From Mycobacterium paraseoulense (GTDB lineage Bacteria; Actinomycetota; Actinomycetes; Mycobacteriales; Mycobacteriaceae), in assembly GCF_010731655.1 (NCBI RefSeq), contig NZ_AP022619.1, forward strand, positions 62,001-126,000: a stretch of DNA of 64,000 nt, read 5' to 3'. Both the position numbers and the translations under genes were made by a program. Shown here piece by piece: positions 30,063-37,652 of the stretch. The notes below the pieces were generated by a model. That model did not search any database. It was given only the letters and a program-made list of their open reading frames with translations, and had not been told where the DNA came from. Numbering within the stretch: the first letter of the stretch is position 1; every line of letters starts with the position of its first letter.

Positions 30063-30962
30063 TTAGTCGAGCAGCAGCGACGTGATGGTGACGTCGGAAG
30101 CCGGTGCGCTGTCCTCACCGCCGCCGGCGACGCCGGCCTTGGCGATCTTGTCCAGCGTGGCCAGCCCGTCGGGCTGGATGGTGCCGAAGACCGTGTATTG
30201 GGGCGGCAGCTGGGAGTCCTTGTACACCATGAAGAACTGGCTGCCGTTGGTCCCGGGCCCGGCGTTGGCCATCGCCAGGGTGCCGCGCGGGTAGAGCACG
30301 GGCTGTTGGGCCTTCGGGTCGTTCGGCGGGTACTGGTCGGTCGGGTACTCGTTGGCGAATTGGTACCCCGGACCGCCGGTGCCGTCGCCCTTGGGGTCAC
30401 CGCACTGCAGCACGCCCAGGTCCGGCGATGTGGTCAGCCGGTGGCATTTGGTGTTGTCGAAATATTTCTGGCCGATCAGGCTCGCGAAACTGTTTACCGT
30501 GCAAGGTGATTCGTTGTTGGCGAGCATCAGCCCGATGCGGCCCTGGTTGGTCACCATGCTGGCGCTCACTTGGGCCGGGTCGGTCGGCACCTTGCCGGTG
30601 CGCGGCGGCTTGACCTGCTTGGCCGCCGGTTCCGGTGACGCCGGGTACTGGCAGTTGGCGCCCAGGTCGGCCGACGGCTTGAACGCCGGCAACGGCGGAA
30701 CGGGCGGCGTCGGTCCGGCGGGCGTGGTGGTCTCGGGGGAGCTGCTGGCCGCGGAGGAGGTGGAGCTCGCGGCGCTGTTGCTCTTGTGCTCGTGTTTGTT
30801 GTTGATCACGGCGAGCACCACCGCGACGACCACGGCCACGGCCACGATCGAGCCGGCGGCGATCACCACGATCCGGCGCATCTTGGCTTGCTTCGCGCGG
30901 CGCTCCAGTTGCCGTTCGAGCTTGCGCTTGGCGTTGGCACGTCGTTGTTCATTGGTCGGCAC
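30063..30962 (-). CDS. ppiB: Membrane-anchored cyclophilin-type peptidyl-prolyl isomerase
   Basis: The 299-residue protein has a basic, coiled N-terminus (residues 1-29), one membrane helix (about 30-52), a Ser/Thr/Pro linker, and an extracytoplasmic cyclophilin domain (about 115-299). Site residues are present: the His-Arg pair in KCHRL, the Gln in VLQCGD and the two Phe of NGSQFF; the human Trp121 and His126 positions are not conserved. It should catalyse proline isomerisation in the periplasm-like space. The kinase-fused copy lies immediately downstream on the same strand. Rv2582 is the counterpart. Confidence 0.93.
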   Translation of the reverse strand: MPTNEQRRANAKRKLERQLERRAKQAKMRRIVVIAAGSIVAVAVVVAVVLAVINNKHEHKSNSAASSTSSAASSSPETTTPAGPTPPVPPLPAFKPSADLGANCQYPASPEPAAKQVKPPRTGKVPTDPAQVSASMVTNQGRIGLMLANNESPCTVNSFASLIGQKYFDNTKCHRLTTSPDLGVLQCGDPKGDGTGGPGYQFANEYPTDQYPPNDPKAQQPVLYPRGTLAMANAGPGTNGSQFFMVYKDSQLPPQYTVFGTIQPDGLATLDKIAKAGVAGGGEDSAPASDVTITSLLLD

Positions 30963-31079
30963 GGCCGTATGCCTCCATGGTCGGTAAGTCGGCTGCCCGC
31001 AAAAGGCGTCGGTGGCCAGCTCAGGCTAATGTGGGCGCCGCGACCGGTGTCAAGTGGGGCCCGTGGGAAACTGGGAACC

Positions 31080-31754
31080 GTGTTGATCACCGGATTTCCC
31101 GCCGGCGTGTTGCAGTGCAACTGCTACGTGCTGGCCGAGCGGCCGGGGACGGACGCCGTCATCGTGGATCCGGGGCAGCGGGTGATGGGCTCGTTGCGGC
31201 GCATTCTCGACGAGAATCGGCTGACCCCGGCCGCGGTGTTGCTCACCCACGGCCACATCGACCACATGTGGTCCGCGCAGAAGGTGTCCGACACCTATGG
31301 CTGCCCGACCTACATCCATCCCGAGGACCGATTCATGCTGAAAGACCCGATCTACGGCCTGGGCCCGCGGGTGGCGCAGCTGATGGCGGGTGCCTTCTTC
31401 CGGGAGCCCAGGCAGGTCGTCGAGCTGGACCGGGACGGCGACAAGCTCGATCTCGGCAGCGTGACCGTCAACGTCGATCACACCCCCGGGCACACGCGCG
31501 GATCGGTGGTCTTCCGGGTCGCCGGAGACAAAGCCGGCGGCAAAGAGGTGGTGTTCACCGGTGACACCCTGTTCGAGCGCTCGGTGGGCCGCACCGACCT
31601 GCACGGCGGCAGCGGCCGCGACCTGCTGACCTCGATCGTGGAAAAACTGCTGGTGCTCGACGACGAGACGGTGGTCCTGCCGGGGCACGGCAACGCCACC
31701 ACCATCGGCGCCGAGCGGCGTTTCAACCCGTTCCTCGAAGGCCTGAGCCCGTGA
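31080..31754 (+). CDS. Metallo-beta-lactamase-fold hydrolase (glyoxalase II-like)
   Basis: The 224-residue protein has the metal motif THGHIDH near residues 56-62, a further metal-site segment [10 protein letters not shown] near 133, and the FTGDTLF and LPGHG motifs, so both metal sites are complete. The family hydrolyses thioesters such as S-lactoyl-glutathione; mycobacteria lack glutathione, so the substrate is open. The GTG at 31080 gives the family start MLITGFPAG; the open frame above it runs into the ppiB promoter region. Its stop overlaps the hisS start by 4 bases. Rv2581c is the counterpart. Confidence 0.93.
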   Translation: MLITGFPAGVLQCNCYVLAERPGTDAVIVDPGQRVMGSLRRILDENRLTPAAVLLTHGHIDHMWSAQKVSDTYGCPTYIHPEDRFMLKDPIYGLGPRVAQLMAGAFFREPRQVVELDRDGDKLDLGSVTVNVDHTPGHTRGSVVFRVAGDKAGGKEVVFTGDTLFERSVGRTDLHGGSGRDLLTSIVEKLLVLDDETVVLPGHGNATTIGAERRFNPFLEGLSP

Positions 31755-33022
31755 CGCAGTTCTCGGCGTTCTTCGCGCCCAAGGGGGTGCCGGACTACGT
31801 CCCGCCGGACTCCGCGCAGTTCGTGGCCGTGCGGGACGGATTGCTCGGTGCGGCACGCCGGGCCGGCTACGGCGACATCGAGTTGCCCATCTTCGAAGAC
31901 ACCGGCCTGTTCGCCCGCGGCGTCGGCGAATCGACCGACGTGGTGTCCAAGGAGATGTACACCTTCGCCGACCGCGGCGACCGCTCGGTCACGTTGCGCC
32001 CCGAGGGCACCGCCGGGGTGGTGCGCGCGGTGATCGAGCACGGCCTGGACCGCGGGGCGTTGCCGGTCAAACTCTGTTATGCGGGCCCGTTCTTCCGCTA
32101 CGAGCGTCCCCAGGCCGGCCGTTACCGACAGCTGCAGCAGGTCGGCGTGGAGGCGATCGGTGTCGACGATCCGGCGCTGGACGCCGAGGTGATCGCCGTC
32201 GCCGACGCCGGGTTCCGTTCCCTCGGGCTGGACGGCTTCCGCCTGGAGCTCACCTCGCTGGGCGACGACAGCTGTCGCCCCCAGTATCGGGAGCTGTTGC
32301 AGGACTTCCTCTTCGGGCTCGACCTCGACGACGAGACGCGCAGGCGCGCCGCGATCAACCCGCTGCGGGTCCTCGACGACAAGCGACCCGAGGTGCGGGC
32401 CATGACGGCCGACGCGCCGGTGCTGCTCGACCACCTGTCCGATGTCGCCAAACAACACTTCGACACCGTGCTGGCCCACCTGGACGCGTTCGGCGTGCCC
32501 TACGTCATCAACCCGCGCATGGTGCGCGGGCTGGACTACTACACCAAGACCACCTTCGAGTTCGTGCACGACGGTCTGGGCGCCCAATCCGGGATCGGCG
32601 GCGGGGGCCGCTACGACGGCCTGATGCACGAACTCGGCGGGCAGGCCCTGTCGGGCATCGGGTTCGGGCTCGGCGTGGACCGCACCCTGCTGGCGCTGCG
32701 GGCCGAGGGCAAGAGCGTGGGGGAGACCACCCGCTGCGACGTGTTCGGGGTGCCGCTGAGCGACCAGGCCAAGCTGAAGCTGGCGGTGCTGGCCGCCCGG
32801 CTGCGCGCCTCGGGTGTCCGGGTCGACATGGCCTATGGCGACCGCGGCCTCAAGGGCGCGATGCGCGCGGCCGACCGTTCCGGTGCCCGCATCGCGCTGG
32901 TCCTCGGCGACCGGGACATCCAGTCCGGCACGGTCGGGGTGAAGGATCTCACCACCGGGGATCAGGTGAGCGTGGCCATGGATTCCGTTGTGGCCGAGGT
33001 GCTTTCGCGGCTAACCCGCTGA
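31751..33022 (+). CDS. hisS: Histidyl-tRNA synthetase
   Basis: A 423-residue class II synthetase charging tRNA-His. Motif 2 is seen as [18 protein letters not shown] near 113-130, the histidine-binding segments as [11 protein letters not shown] and GGGGRYDGL, motif 3 as [10 protein letters not shown] near 299, and a C-terminal anticodon-binding domain follows. The GTG start overlaps the hydrolase stop (GTGA), so the two are translationally coupled. Confidence 0.96.
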   Translation: MTQFSAFFAPKGVPDYVPPDSAQFVAVRDGLLGAARRAGYGDIELPIFEDTGLFARGVGESTDVVSKEMYTFADRGDRSVTLRPEGTAGVVRAVIEHGLDRGALPVKLCYAGPFFRYERPQAGRYRQLQQVGVEAIGVDDPALDAEVIAVADAGFRSLGLDGFRLELTSLGDDSCRPQYRELLQDFLFGLDLDDETRRRAAINPLRVLDDKRPEVRAMTADAPVLLDHLSDVAKQHFDTVLAHLDAFGVPYVINPRMVRGLDYYTKTTFEFVHDGLGAQSGIGGGGRYDGLMHELGGQALSGIGFGLGVDRTLLALRAEGKSVGETTRCDVFGVPLSDQAKLKLAVLAARLRASGVRVDMAYGDRGLKGAMRAADRSGARIALVLGDRDIQSGTVGVKDLTTGDQVSVAMDSVVAEVLSRLTR

Positions 33023-33070
33023 CCGGCGGCGCGGGCACGCGCTAGGTGACGATATCGCGGGGGTTTTGCG

Positions 33071-33370
33071 CTAATTCGGCAAGTTGGCCAGGAAGCACCG
33101 CACCTGGGTGGCGGCGTCACTCGGCTTGACTCCCATGTCCACCAATCTTTGGACTATTTGCGCAGAGGGCACGCCGCCACTGAAATCCGTCCACATCACG
33201 TGCACGCTGGGAAACCAGTCTTCTGCGGAAACTCCCGGCGGTGGGGGCTTCGCATCGCCGCCGAGGCACTGAACGTAACCATCGACGCCGGTGTCGGCGT
33301 GAGCGGGCGACGCCCCGATCAGCACGGCGGTGGTCACGCAGACCGCCGCGGCGACATAGGTGAACCGCAT
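33071..33370 (-). CDS. Small secreted protein
   Basis: The 99-residue product has a Sec signal peptide (hydrophobic residues 3-20, likely cleavage after AHA near residue 25) and a small mature domain of about 74 residues with two cysteines (VQCLGG and VRCFLAN). The helical C-terminal half (AQIVQRLVDMGVKPSDAATQ) recalls DUF732-type mycobacterial secreted proteins, but I am not certain of the family. The ATG at 33370 gives a proper signal peptide; the frame also extends 14 codons upstream into a repeat array. It converges on hisS. Confidence 0.7.
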   Translation of the reverse strand: MRFTYVAAAVCVTTAVLIGASPAHADTGVDGYVQCLGGDAKPPPPGVSAEDWFPSVHVMWTDFSGGVPSAQIVQRLVDMGVKPSDAATQVRCFLANLPN

Positions 33371-33391
33371 GCCGCAATATACCTCGCCTTC

Positions 33392-33442
33392 GCATTGTCT
33401 AACGAAGAGCATTGTCTAACGAAGAGCATTGTCTAACGAAGG
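33392..33442. repeat. Three tandem copies of a 17-bp repeat upstream of the secreted protein gene
   Basis: The 17-base unit GCATTGTCTAACGAAGA occurs three times in a row; the last copy differs only in its final base. The array ends 22 bases upstream of the ATG at 33370 and is AT-rich, so it lies where the promoter of the minus-strand gene is expected. It could be a set of operator sites or a variable-number tandem repeat. Confidence 0.85.
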
Positions 33443-33495
33443 CAAATCTCGGGCCGCCCACCGCGAACGGCCCCGGCCCCGCCCGGGGACGCGGG

Positions 33496-33723
33496 TCAGC
33501 TTTTCTTGCTGGGAATGATGATGACGACTATCAACGTGAGAATCGAGAAGAACAGCCCGAGAATTCCCCAGCCCAGCGGATTGCGGCCCTTCATCATTGC
33601 GATAACCCCGCACACAATTGCAGCGATGACACTGCCGATCGCGACGAAGATCCCTTTGATGCCGCGGAGGATAAAGCCCGCCGCGACCGGGTCCGAACTC
33701 GCCAGAATCACCGAGTGCAACAT
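33496..33723 (-). CDS. Small two-helix membrane protein
   Basis: The 75-residue protein is almost entirely hydrophobic, with two predicted helices (about 22-42 and 48-70), a basic turn (MMKGRNPLGWG) and a basic end (PSKKS). ATG 33723 is chosen for the ribosome site AAAGGA upstream; MKGPD at 33738 is an alternative start. No named family is recognised. It follows an SRPBCC gene on the same strand. Confidence 0.65.
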   Translation of the reverse strand: MLHSVILASSDPVAAGFILRGIKGIFVAIGSVIAAIVCGVIAMMKGRNPLGWGILGLFFSILTLIVVIIIPSKKS

Positions 33724-33845
33724 GTCAGGTCCTTTCATGAGGGGCTGTGGGGTGATACCCGCACGAATGAGCGACAAAACCGCTGCCGAATATTGGCGTT
33801 TATCCAAAACCCCCGCTTCCGGGCGGAAACACGGCATACGCCGGT

Positions 33846-34331
33846 TTATCCGCGTGGATAACCGCGGCGTACGGTGCGGTCGAGAATTCCGAGGGTCGCC
33901 CGCAATGCCGCCTCGGACAGGATCGGGAAAATTCCGGCTTCCCGCCACTTGGGGTCGATTTTCGACCAGTCGTAGAACGAGGTGACCACGGTCGCCGAGC
34001 CGTCTTCGGTGGGCTGGAGCCGATAGCCGTAGACGTGACCGATCGGCGGTTGGATTTGACCGAGAACCGTCCACGCGATCAAACGATCCTGTTCGAATTC
34101 GGTGATGTCGACGGTGACGTCGTATTTACCGAATTGCGGAAAGTCGTTCAGCGCTTCGCGGTCCATGTGCACGACGAACCGCTCACCGACGCGACGTACC
34201 GGATCGCCGTCCGCGTCCTGCAGCATCCCGGACGAGTCGATCGCGACGTGCCCCTGCGGGTCACACAGCACGGCGAAGATGTCCGGCGGCGCCGCCGCGA
34301 TGGTCCGCTGAACCTCGATGCGTTCGGTCAT
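33846..34331 (-). CDS. SRPBCC (polyketide cyclase/START-like) protein
   Basis: The 161-residue protein fits the SRPBCC helix-grip fold: an N-terminal strand (RIEVQRTIAAAP), a helix (PDIFAVLCDPQGH), central strands (YDVTVDITEFEQDRLIAWTV), and a long C-terminal helix (SEAALRATLGILDRTV). Such proteins bind hydrophobic ligands in a cavity or act as cyclases or dehydratases. No partner gene indicates the ligand. Confidence 0.82.
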   Translation of the reverse strand: MTERIEVQRTIAAAPPDIFAVLCDPQGHVAIDSSGMLQDADGDPVRRVGERFVVHMDREALNDFPQFGKYDVTVDITEFEQDRLIAWTVLGQIQPPIGHVYGYRLQPTEDGSATVVTSFYDWSKIDPKWREAGIFPILSEAALRATLGILDRTVRRGYPRG

Positions 34332-34408
34332 GGGTCCCTCGCGGCCGGAGTAGGTACGACAGGGTCGTCGCTCACTCTACGACCGTCGCGGCACTTTCGG
34401 TGCCCTCG

Positions 34409-35431
34409 CTACCCCGCGGATCCGCGCGGGGTGCGCGTCGGATTCGGGTTCATCAGCCGTCCGTGCGCGATCACCGATCCGTGTTGCTTGAGACGCTGGA
34501 TGCGGGTGCTGACCTCGTAGGTGAGGACCTCGTCGATGGCCCCCAGGCGGGTGGTGAGGTACTCATACAAGTCGTGGACGTCACGGCAGATGACGACGGC
34601 CATCAGGTTCTTGCTTCCGCTGACGGCGGCGGCGAAGGCGACTTGGTCGTGCGCTGCGATCTGTTCCCCGACGCGGTGTACGTGCTGGGGTGCGGCGGTC
34701 AGCCAGAGCATGGCGCTGAGGGGGTGACCGAGTCGCTCGGGAAGCACATCGACGTCGTAGAGCAACGACCCGGCCGCTTCGAGCGCCGCCAGCCGCCTGC
34801 GGACTCGCGCCACCGACCAGCCCGTGCATTCGGCCAGCCGCGAGTGGGGGGCGCGGCCGTCGTCGGCCAGCGCGTCGAGCATGGGCCGGTCCTCGACAGT
34901 GGGCCGGGACGGCCGGCCGGTTACCGGGCGGTCGACAACACCGAGAAGTTGCTCGGCCTGTTGCGCGTTGAGCTTGTGGCCGTAGCCCGTCCACGGTGCG
35001 GTGGTGGGTCGCCCGAAAGTGTGCAGCACCACATCGATGTCGATGTCGATGACCGAACTCGTTCGCGGAAGCCGCTGTAGCAGAACGTCTTCGCGACTCT
35101 CGCCGAGCGGTGCCCGGATAGTGCAGACCAGGTCGGTCCAACCCGACAGGACGTTGGCGTGGGATACATCCGGGCTCCGAATCAGCGCGTCGGCCAGGTG
35201 CGGTATGCGGTCGGGCTTGGCGTGTATCCGGCAAACCCAATGGGCCCAATCGGTACCGCCGTCGACCCCCTCCAGCCCCACGACGCGCACGACCCCGTTC
35301 CGGCGCAGCCGGTGGTAGCGCCGGGCGACCGTTTGTTCGGTCGCTCCGACAACCTCGGCGATCCGGCGAAACGGCACCCTGGGCGATATCTGCAACGCAT
35401 GCAGAATCTGTCCGTCCAGCGAGTCGATCAT
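34409..35431 (-). CDS. Lrp/AsnC-type transcriptional regulator with two HTH units
   Basis: The 340-residue protein looks like two Lrp/AsnC subunits joined in tandem. The first has a helix-turn-helix at about 5-55 (DGQILHALQ, FRRIAEVVGATEQTVARR) and an RAM-like ligand domain at about 70-150; the second repeats this at about 185-240 (SRLAECTGWSVARVRRRL) and 250-330. Lrp proteins bind DNA and sense small metabolites, often amino acids. ATG 35431 gives the family N-terminus. It diverges from a luciferase-like oxidoreductase gene, which it may control through a palindrome in the gap. Confidence 0.85.
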   Translation of the reverse strand: MIDSLDGQILHALQISPRVPFRRIAEVVGATEQTVARRYHRLRRNGVVRVVGLEGVDGGTDWAHWVCRIHAKPDRIPHLADALIRSPDVSHANVLSGWTDLVCTIRAPLGESREDVLLQRLPRTSSVIDIDIDVVLHTFGRPTTAPWTGYGHKLNAQQAEQLLGVVDRPVTGRPSRPTVEDRPMLDALADDGRAPHSRLAECTGWSVARVRRRLAALEAAGSLLYDVDVLPERLGHPLSAMLWLTAAPQHVHRVGEQIAAHDQVAFAAAVSGSKNLMAVVICRDVHDLYEYLTTRLGAIDEVLTYEVSTRIQRLKQHGSVIAHGRLMNPNPTRTPRGSAG

Positions 35432-35493
35432 GAGTGATAGTAGACACGCATCGGCGATCAATGAGGATTTCTGGGCTCTTCGGGCCGCACATT

Positions 35494-35508
35494 GGCAATT
35501 CCGTTGCC
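35494..35508. promoter_or_regulatory. 15-bp palindrome between the Lrp-type regulator and oxidoreductase genes
   Basis: GGCAA-TTCCG-TTGCC is a perfect inverted repeat in the 258-base divergent gap, 63 bases from the regulator start. Its 15-base length matches typical Lrp-family operators. This is positional inference only. Confidence 0.4.
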
Positions 35509-35689
35509 GCCGCTGCCAGCCTTGCATCGTGAAGTTGATGCGCAACGTCGTCCTGGTCACCGCGGGAGCCCCGCCGGGATCGTCGTCGGCACCGCCCGGG
35601 CCGTCCGGTTCGTCCGGCGCCACGGCTCGTGCGGCGAAGTCTCCGGTGCCGTCAACCGGACGCCCCAGAACGAAATAGCGGAGGATGCC

Positions 35690-36547
35690 ATGCACATCGG
35701 GATCGGACTGCCGGGCCACATTGCCCACGTGCCCGGGCCGTTGACCGTCCAGTGGGCGCGCCGGGCGGAACACCGGGGATTCGCCGGCCTGGCGACCATA
35801 GACCGGCTGGTCTATGAAAGCCTCGATTCGATCGTTGCCCTGTCCGTGGCCGCGGGCGCGACCAGTGAAATCGGTTTGACCACAAACGTTCTGCTGGCAC
35901 CGCTGTATCCGGCCACACTGCTCGCCAAGCAAGTCGCCACCGTGGCGGCGGTCGCAGGCGGCCGGCTGACCCTGGGCCTGGGCGTGGGCAGCCGGACCGA
36001 CGACTACGCGGCGGTCGGTGTCGACTTTGGCCGGCGGGGGCGCCTTCTTGACGCGTCGGTGGGGCTGATGCGCGAGGCGTGGCGCGCCACCCCGGTCACC
36101 GGTGACAGAGCGCTGTGCCCGGCGCCGGTACAGGTCCCCATCGTGTTCGGCGGAAAATCGGAGGCGACCCTGCGCCGCGTCGCGACCGTGGGCGACGGCT
36201 GGTCGGCCGGCGCCGTGCGTGACTACCACAACCAGTCCCTATTCGCCGATCGGATACGCGACGCGTGGCGGGGAGCGGGCCGGGCGGGCAGGCCGCAGCT
36301 GCACGCCAGCGTGAACTTCGCCTTCGGTGATGAGGAGACCGTCCGCGCCGGACGGTTGCACCTGCAGTCCTATTACGGATTCGTGCCCGACTACGCGGCT
36401 CTCAACGTGGCCGACATGTTGACCGCGCCGCAGGACGCGGCGGCCACCGTTCACGCCTACCGCGACCTCGGCTTCGACGGGCTCGTCTTTCATCCCTGTG
36501 TCGCCGCGCTCGATCAGGTCGACCGCCTCGCCGACGCGGTGCTCTGA
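35690..36547 (+). CDS. LLM-class flavin/F420-dependent oxidoreductase
   Basis: The 285-residue protein is a bacterial-luciferase-like TIM barrel: MHIGIGLPGH at the start, TNVLLAPLYPATLLAKQVAT near 66-85, GGRLTLGLGVGSR near 91-103 and PIVFGGKSEATLRR near 150. Mycobacterial members mostly use the deazaflavin F420; the substrate cannot be read. ATG 35690 is chosen for the GGAGGA ribosome site upstream. It is divergent from the double Lrp regulator. This pair stands where M. tuberculosis has, as I recall, the haloalkane dehalogenase gene. Confidence 0.88.
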   Translation: MHIGIGLPGHIAHVPGPLTVQWARRAEHRGFAGLATIDRLVYESLDSIVALSVAAGATSEIGLTTNVLLAPLYPATLLAKQVATVAAVAGGRLTLGLGVGSRTDDYAAVGVDFGRRGRLLDASVGLMREAWRATPVTGDRALCPAPVQVPIVFGGKSEATLRRVATVGDGWSAGAVRDYHNQSLFADRIRDAWRGAGRAGRPQLHASVNFAFGDEETVRAGRLHLQSYYGFVPDYAALNVADMLTAPQDAAATVHAYRDLGFDGLVFHPCVAALDQVDRLADAVL

Positions 36548-36585
36548 ACCGCGAGATGCGCGGCCGCCACTGACGCGCGGGAGGC

Positions 36586-36614
36586 TTGACAACCAATCGA
36601 ACGAATGTTCGAAT
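36586..36614 (+). promoter_or_regulatory. Promoter of the radical SAM gene with embedded LexA site
   Basis: TTGACA (36586-36591), a 17-base spacer and TCGAAT (36609-36614) form a plausible sigma-A promoter. Transcription would begin near 36620, exactly at the chosen ATG, suggesting a leaderless mRNA. The LexA box overlaps the spacer and -10 element, an ideal place for repression. Confidence 0.6.
36597..36612. promoter_or_regulatory. Perfect LexA (SOS) box upstream of the radical SAM gene
   Basis: TCGAAC-GAAT-GTTCGA is a perfect match to the mycobacterial SOS box. It ends 7 bases before the ATG at 36620 and includes an upstream in-frame ATG at 36605, which is therefore unlikely to be the real start. 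It predicts DNA-damage induction of the radical SAM gene. Confidence 0.93.
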
Positions 36615-36619
36615 TGGTC

Positions 36620-37651
36620 ATGCGCTGGGCGGGCCAGGCCGTCGCGGTCAACGGCGATCCGATCGAGGACGGGGCGCTGCCGGGGCTGCAGCGCATCGGT
36701 TTCGTCCGGAGCGTGCGCGCCCCGCAGTTCGAGGGGATCACCTTTCACGAGGTGCTGTGCAAGTCCGCGCTGAACAGGGTGCCCGGCGCTTCGGCGCTGC
36801 CCTTCCGCTTCACCGTCAACGGCTACCGCGGCTGCTCGCACGCGTGCCGCTACTGCTTTGCCCGGCCGACCCATGAATACCTGGACCTCAACTGCGGCAA
36901 CGACTTTGACAGCCAGGTCATCGTCAAGACGAACGTCGTCGAGGTGCTGCGCCGCGAATTGCGGCGGCCGTCGTGGCGGCGCGAGATCGTCGCGCTGGGC
37001 ACCAACACCGACCCCTACCAGCGGGCGGAAGGGCGCTACGCGCTGATGCCGGGCATCATCTCCGCCCTGGCCGAATCCGGCACGCCGCTGTCGATACTGA
37101 CCAAGGGCACGCTGCTGCGGCGCGACCTGCCGTTGATCGCCGATGCGGCCGGGCGGGTTCCGCTGTCGGTCGCAGTGTCGCTGGCAATCGGCGACGCGGC
37201 CCTGCATCGAGACGTCGAGCCCGGAACCCCCACGCCGCAGGCGCGGCTGGCCCTGATCGGCGCGATCCGCGACGCCGGCCTGGATTGCCACGTGATGGTG
37301 GCGCCGGTGCTGCCCCACCTGACCGACTCCGTCGAGCAGCTCGACGGATTGCTCGGTCAGATCGCGGCCGCCGGCGCCACCGGTGTCACGGTCTTCGGCC
37401 TGCACCTGCGGGGCTCGACCCGGGGCTGGTTCATGTCCTGGCTCTCGCGCTCGCATCCCGAGCTGGTGGGCCGCTACCGCGAGCTGTACCGGCGCGGGGC
37501 GTACCTGCCGCCCGGTTACCGCGAGATGCTGCGGGAGCGGGCCGCGCCGCTGATCGCGACGTACCGGCTGGGCGGCGATCAGCGCTCGTTCCGTCAGCCC
37601 GCCCCGGCGTCCCGGGCGGAGCCGGAACCCGTTCAGGCGACGCTGTTTTGA
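36620..37651 (+). CDS. Radical SAM protein (Rv2578c/SplB-like), SOS-regulated
   Basis: The 343-residue protein has the radical SAM cluster motif Cys72-x3-Cys76-x2-Cys79 in GYRGCSHACRYCF, binding a [4Fe-4S] cluster and SAM for radical chemistry. Other conserved segments are GTNTDPYQRAEGRY near 132, LTKGTLLRRDLPL, and a C-terminal QATLF. It is distantly related to spore photoproduct lyase-type enzymes; its reaction is not known. ATG 36620 is chosen because the upstream ATG (36605) lies inside the LexA box. A perfect SOS box suggests a role in DNA damage tolerance or nucleotide repair. Confidence 0.9.
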   Translation: MRWAGQAVAVNGDPIEDGALPGLQRIGFVRSVRAPQFEGITFHEVLCKSALNRVPGASALPFRFTVNGYRGCSHACRYCFARPTHEYLDLNCGNDFDSQVIVKTNVVEVLRRELRRPSWRREIVALGTNTDPYQRAEGRYALMPGIISALAESGTPLSILTKGTLLRRDLPLIADAAGRVPLSVAVSLAIGDAALHRDVEPGTPTPQARLALIGAIRDAGLDCHVMVAPVLPHLTDSVEQLDGLLGQIAAAGATGVTVFGLHLRGSTRGWFMSWLSRSHPELVGRYRELYRRGAYLPPGYREMLRERAAPLIATYRLGGDQRSFRQPAPASRAEPEPVQATLF

Positions 37652-37652
37652 A

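Noticed and set aside
35529..35678. Possible 50-residue leader peptide upstream of the oxidoreductase
   Set aside because: Low-complexity Ser/Pro/Ala composition, no ribosome site and no relative recognised; probably non-coding.
36605..36619. ATG at 36605 as the radical SAM start
   Set aside because: It lies inside a perfect LexA box and upstream of the predicted transcription start; 36620 fits the family N-terminus.
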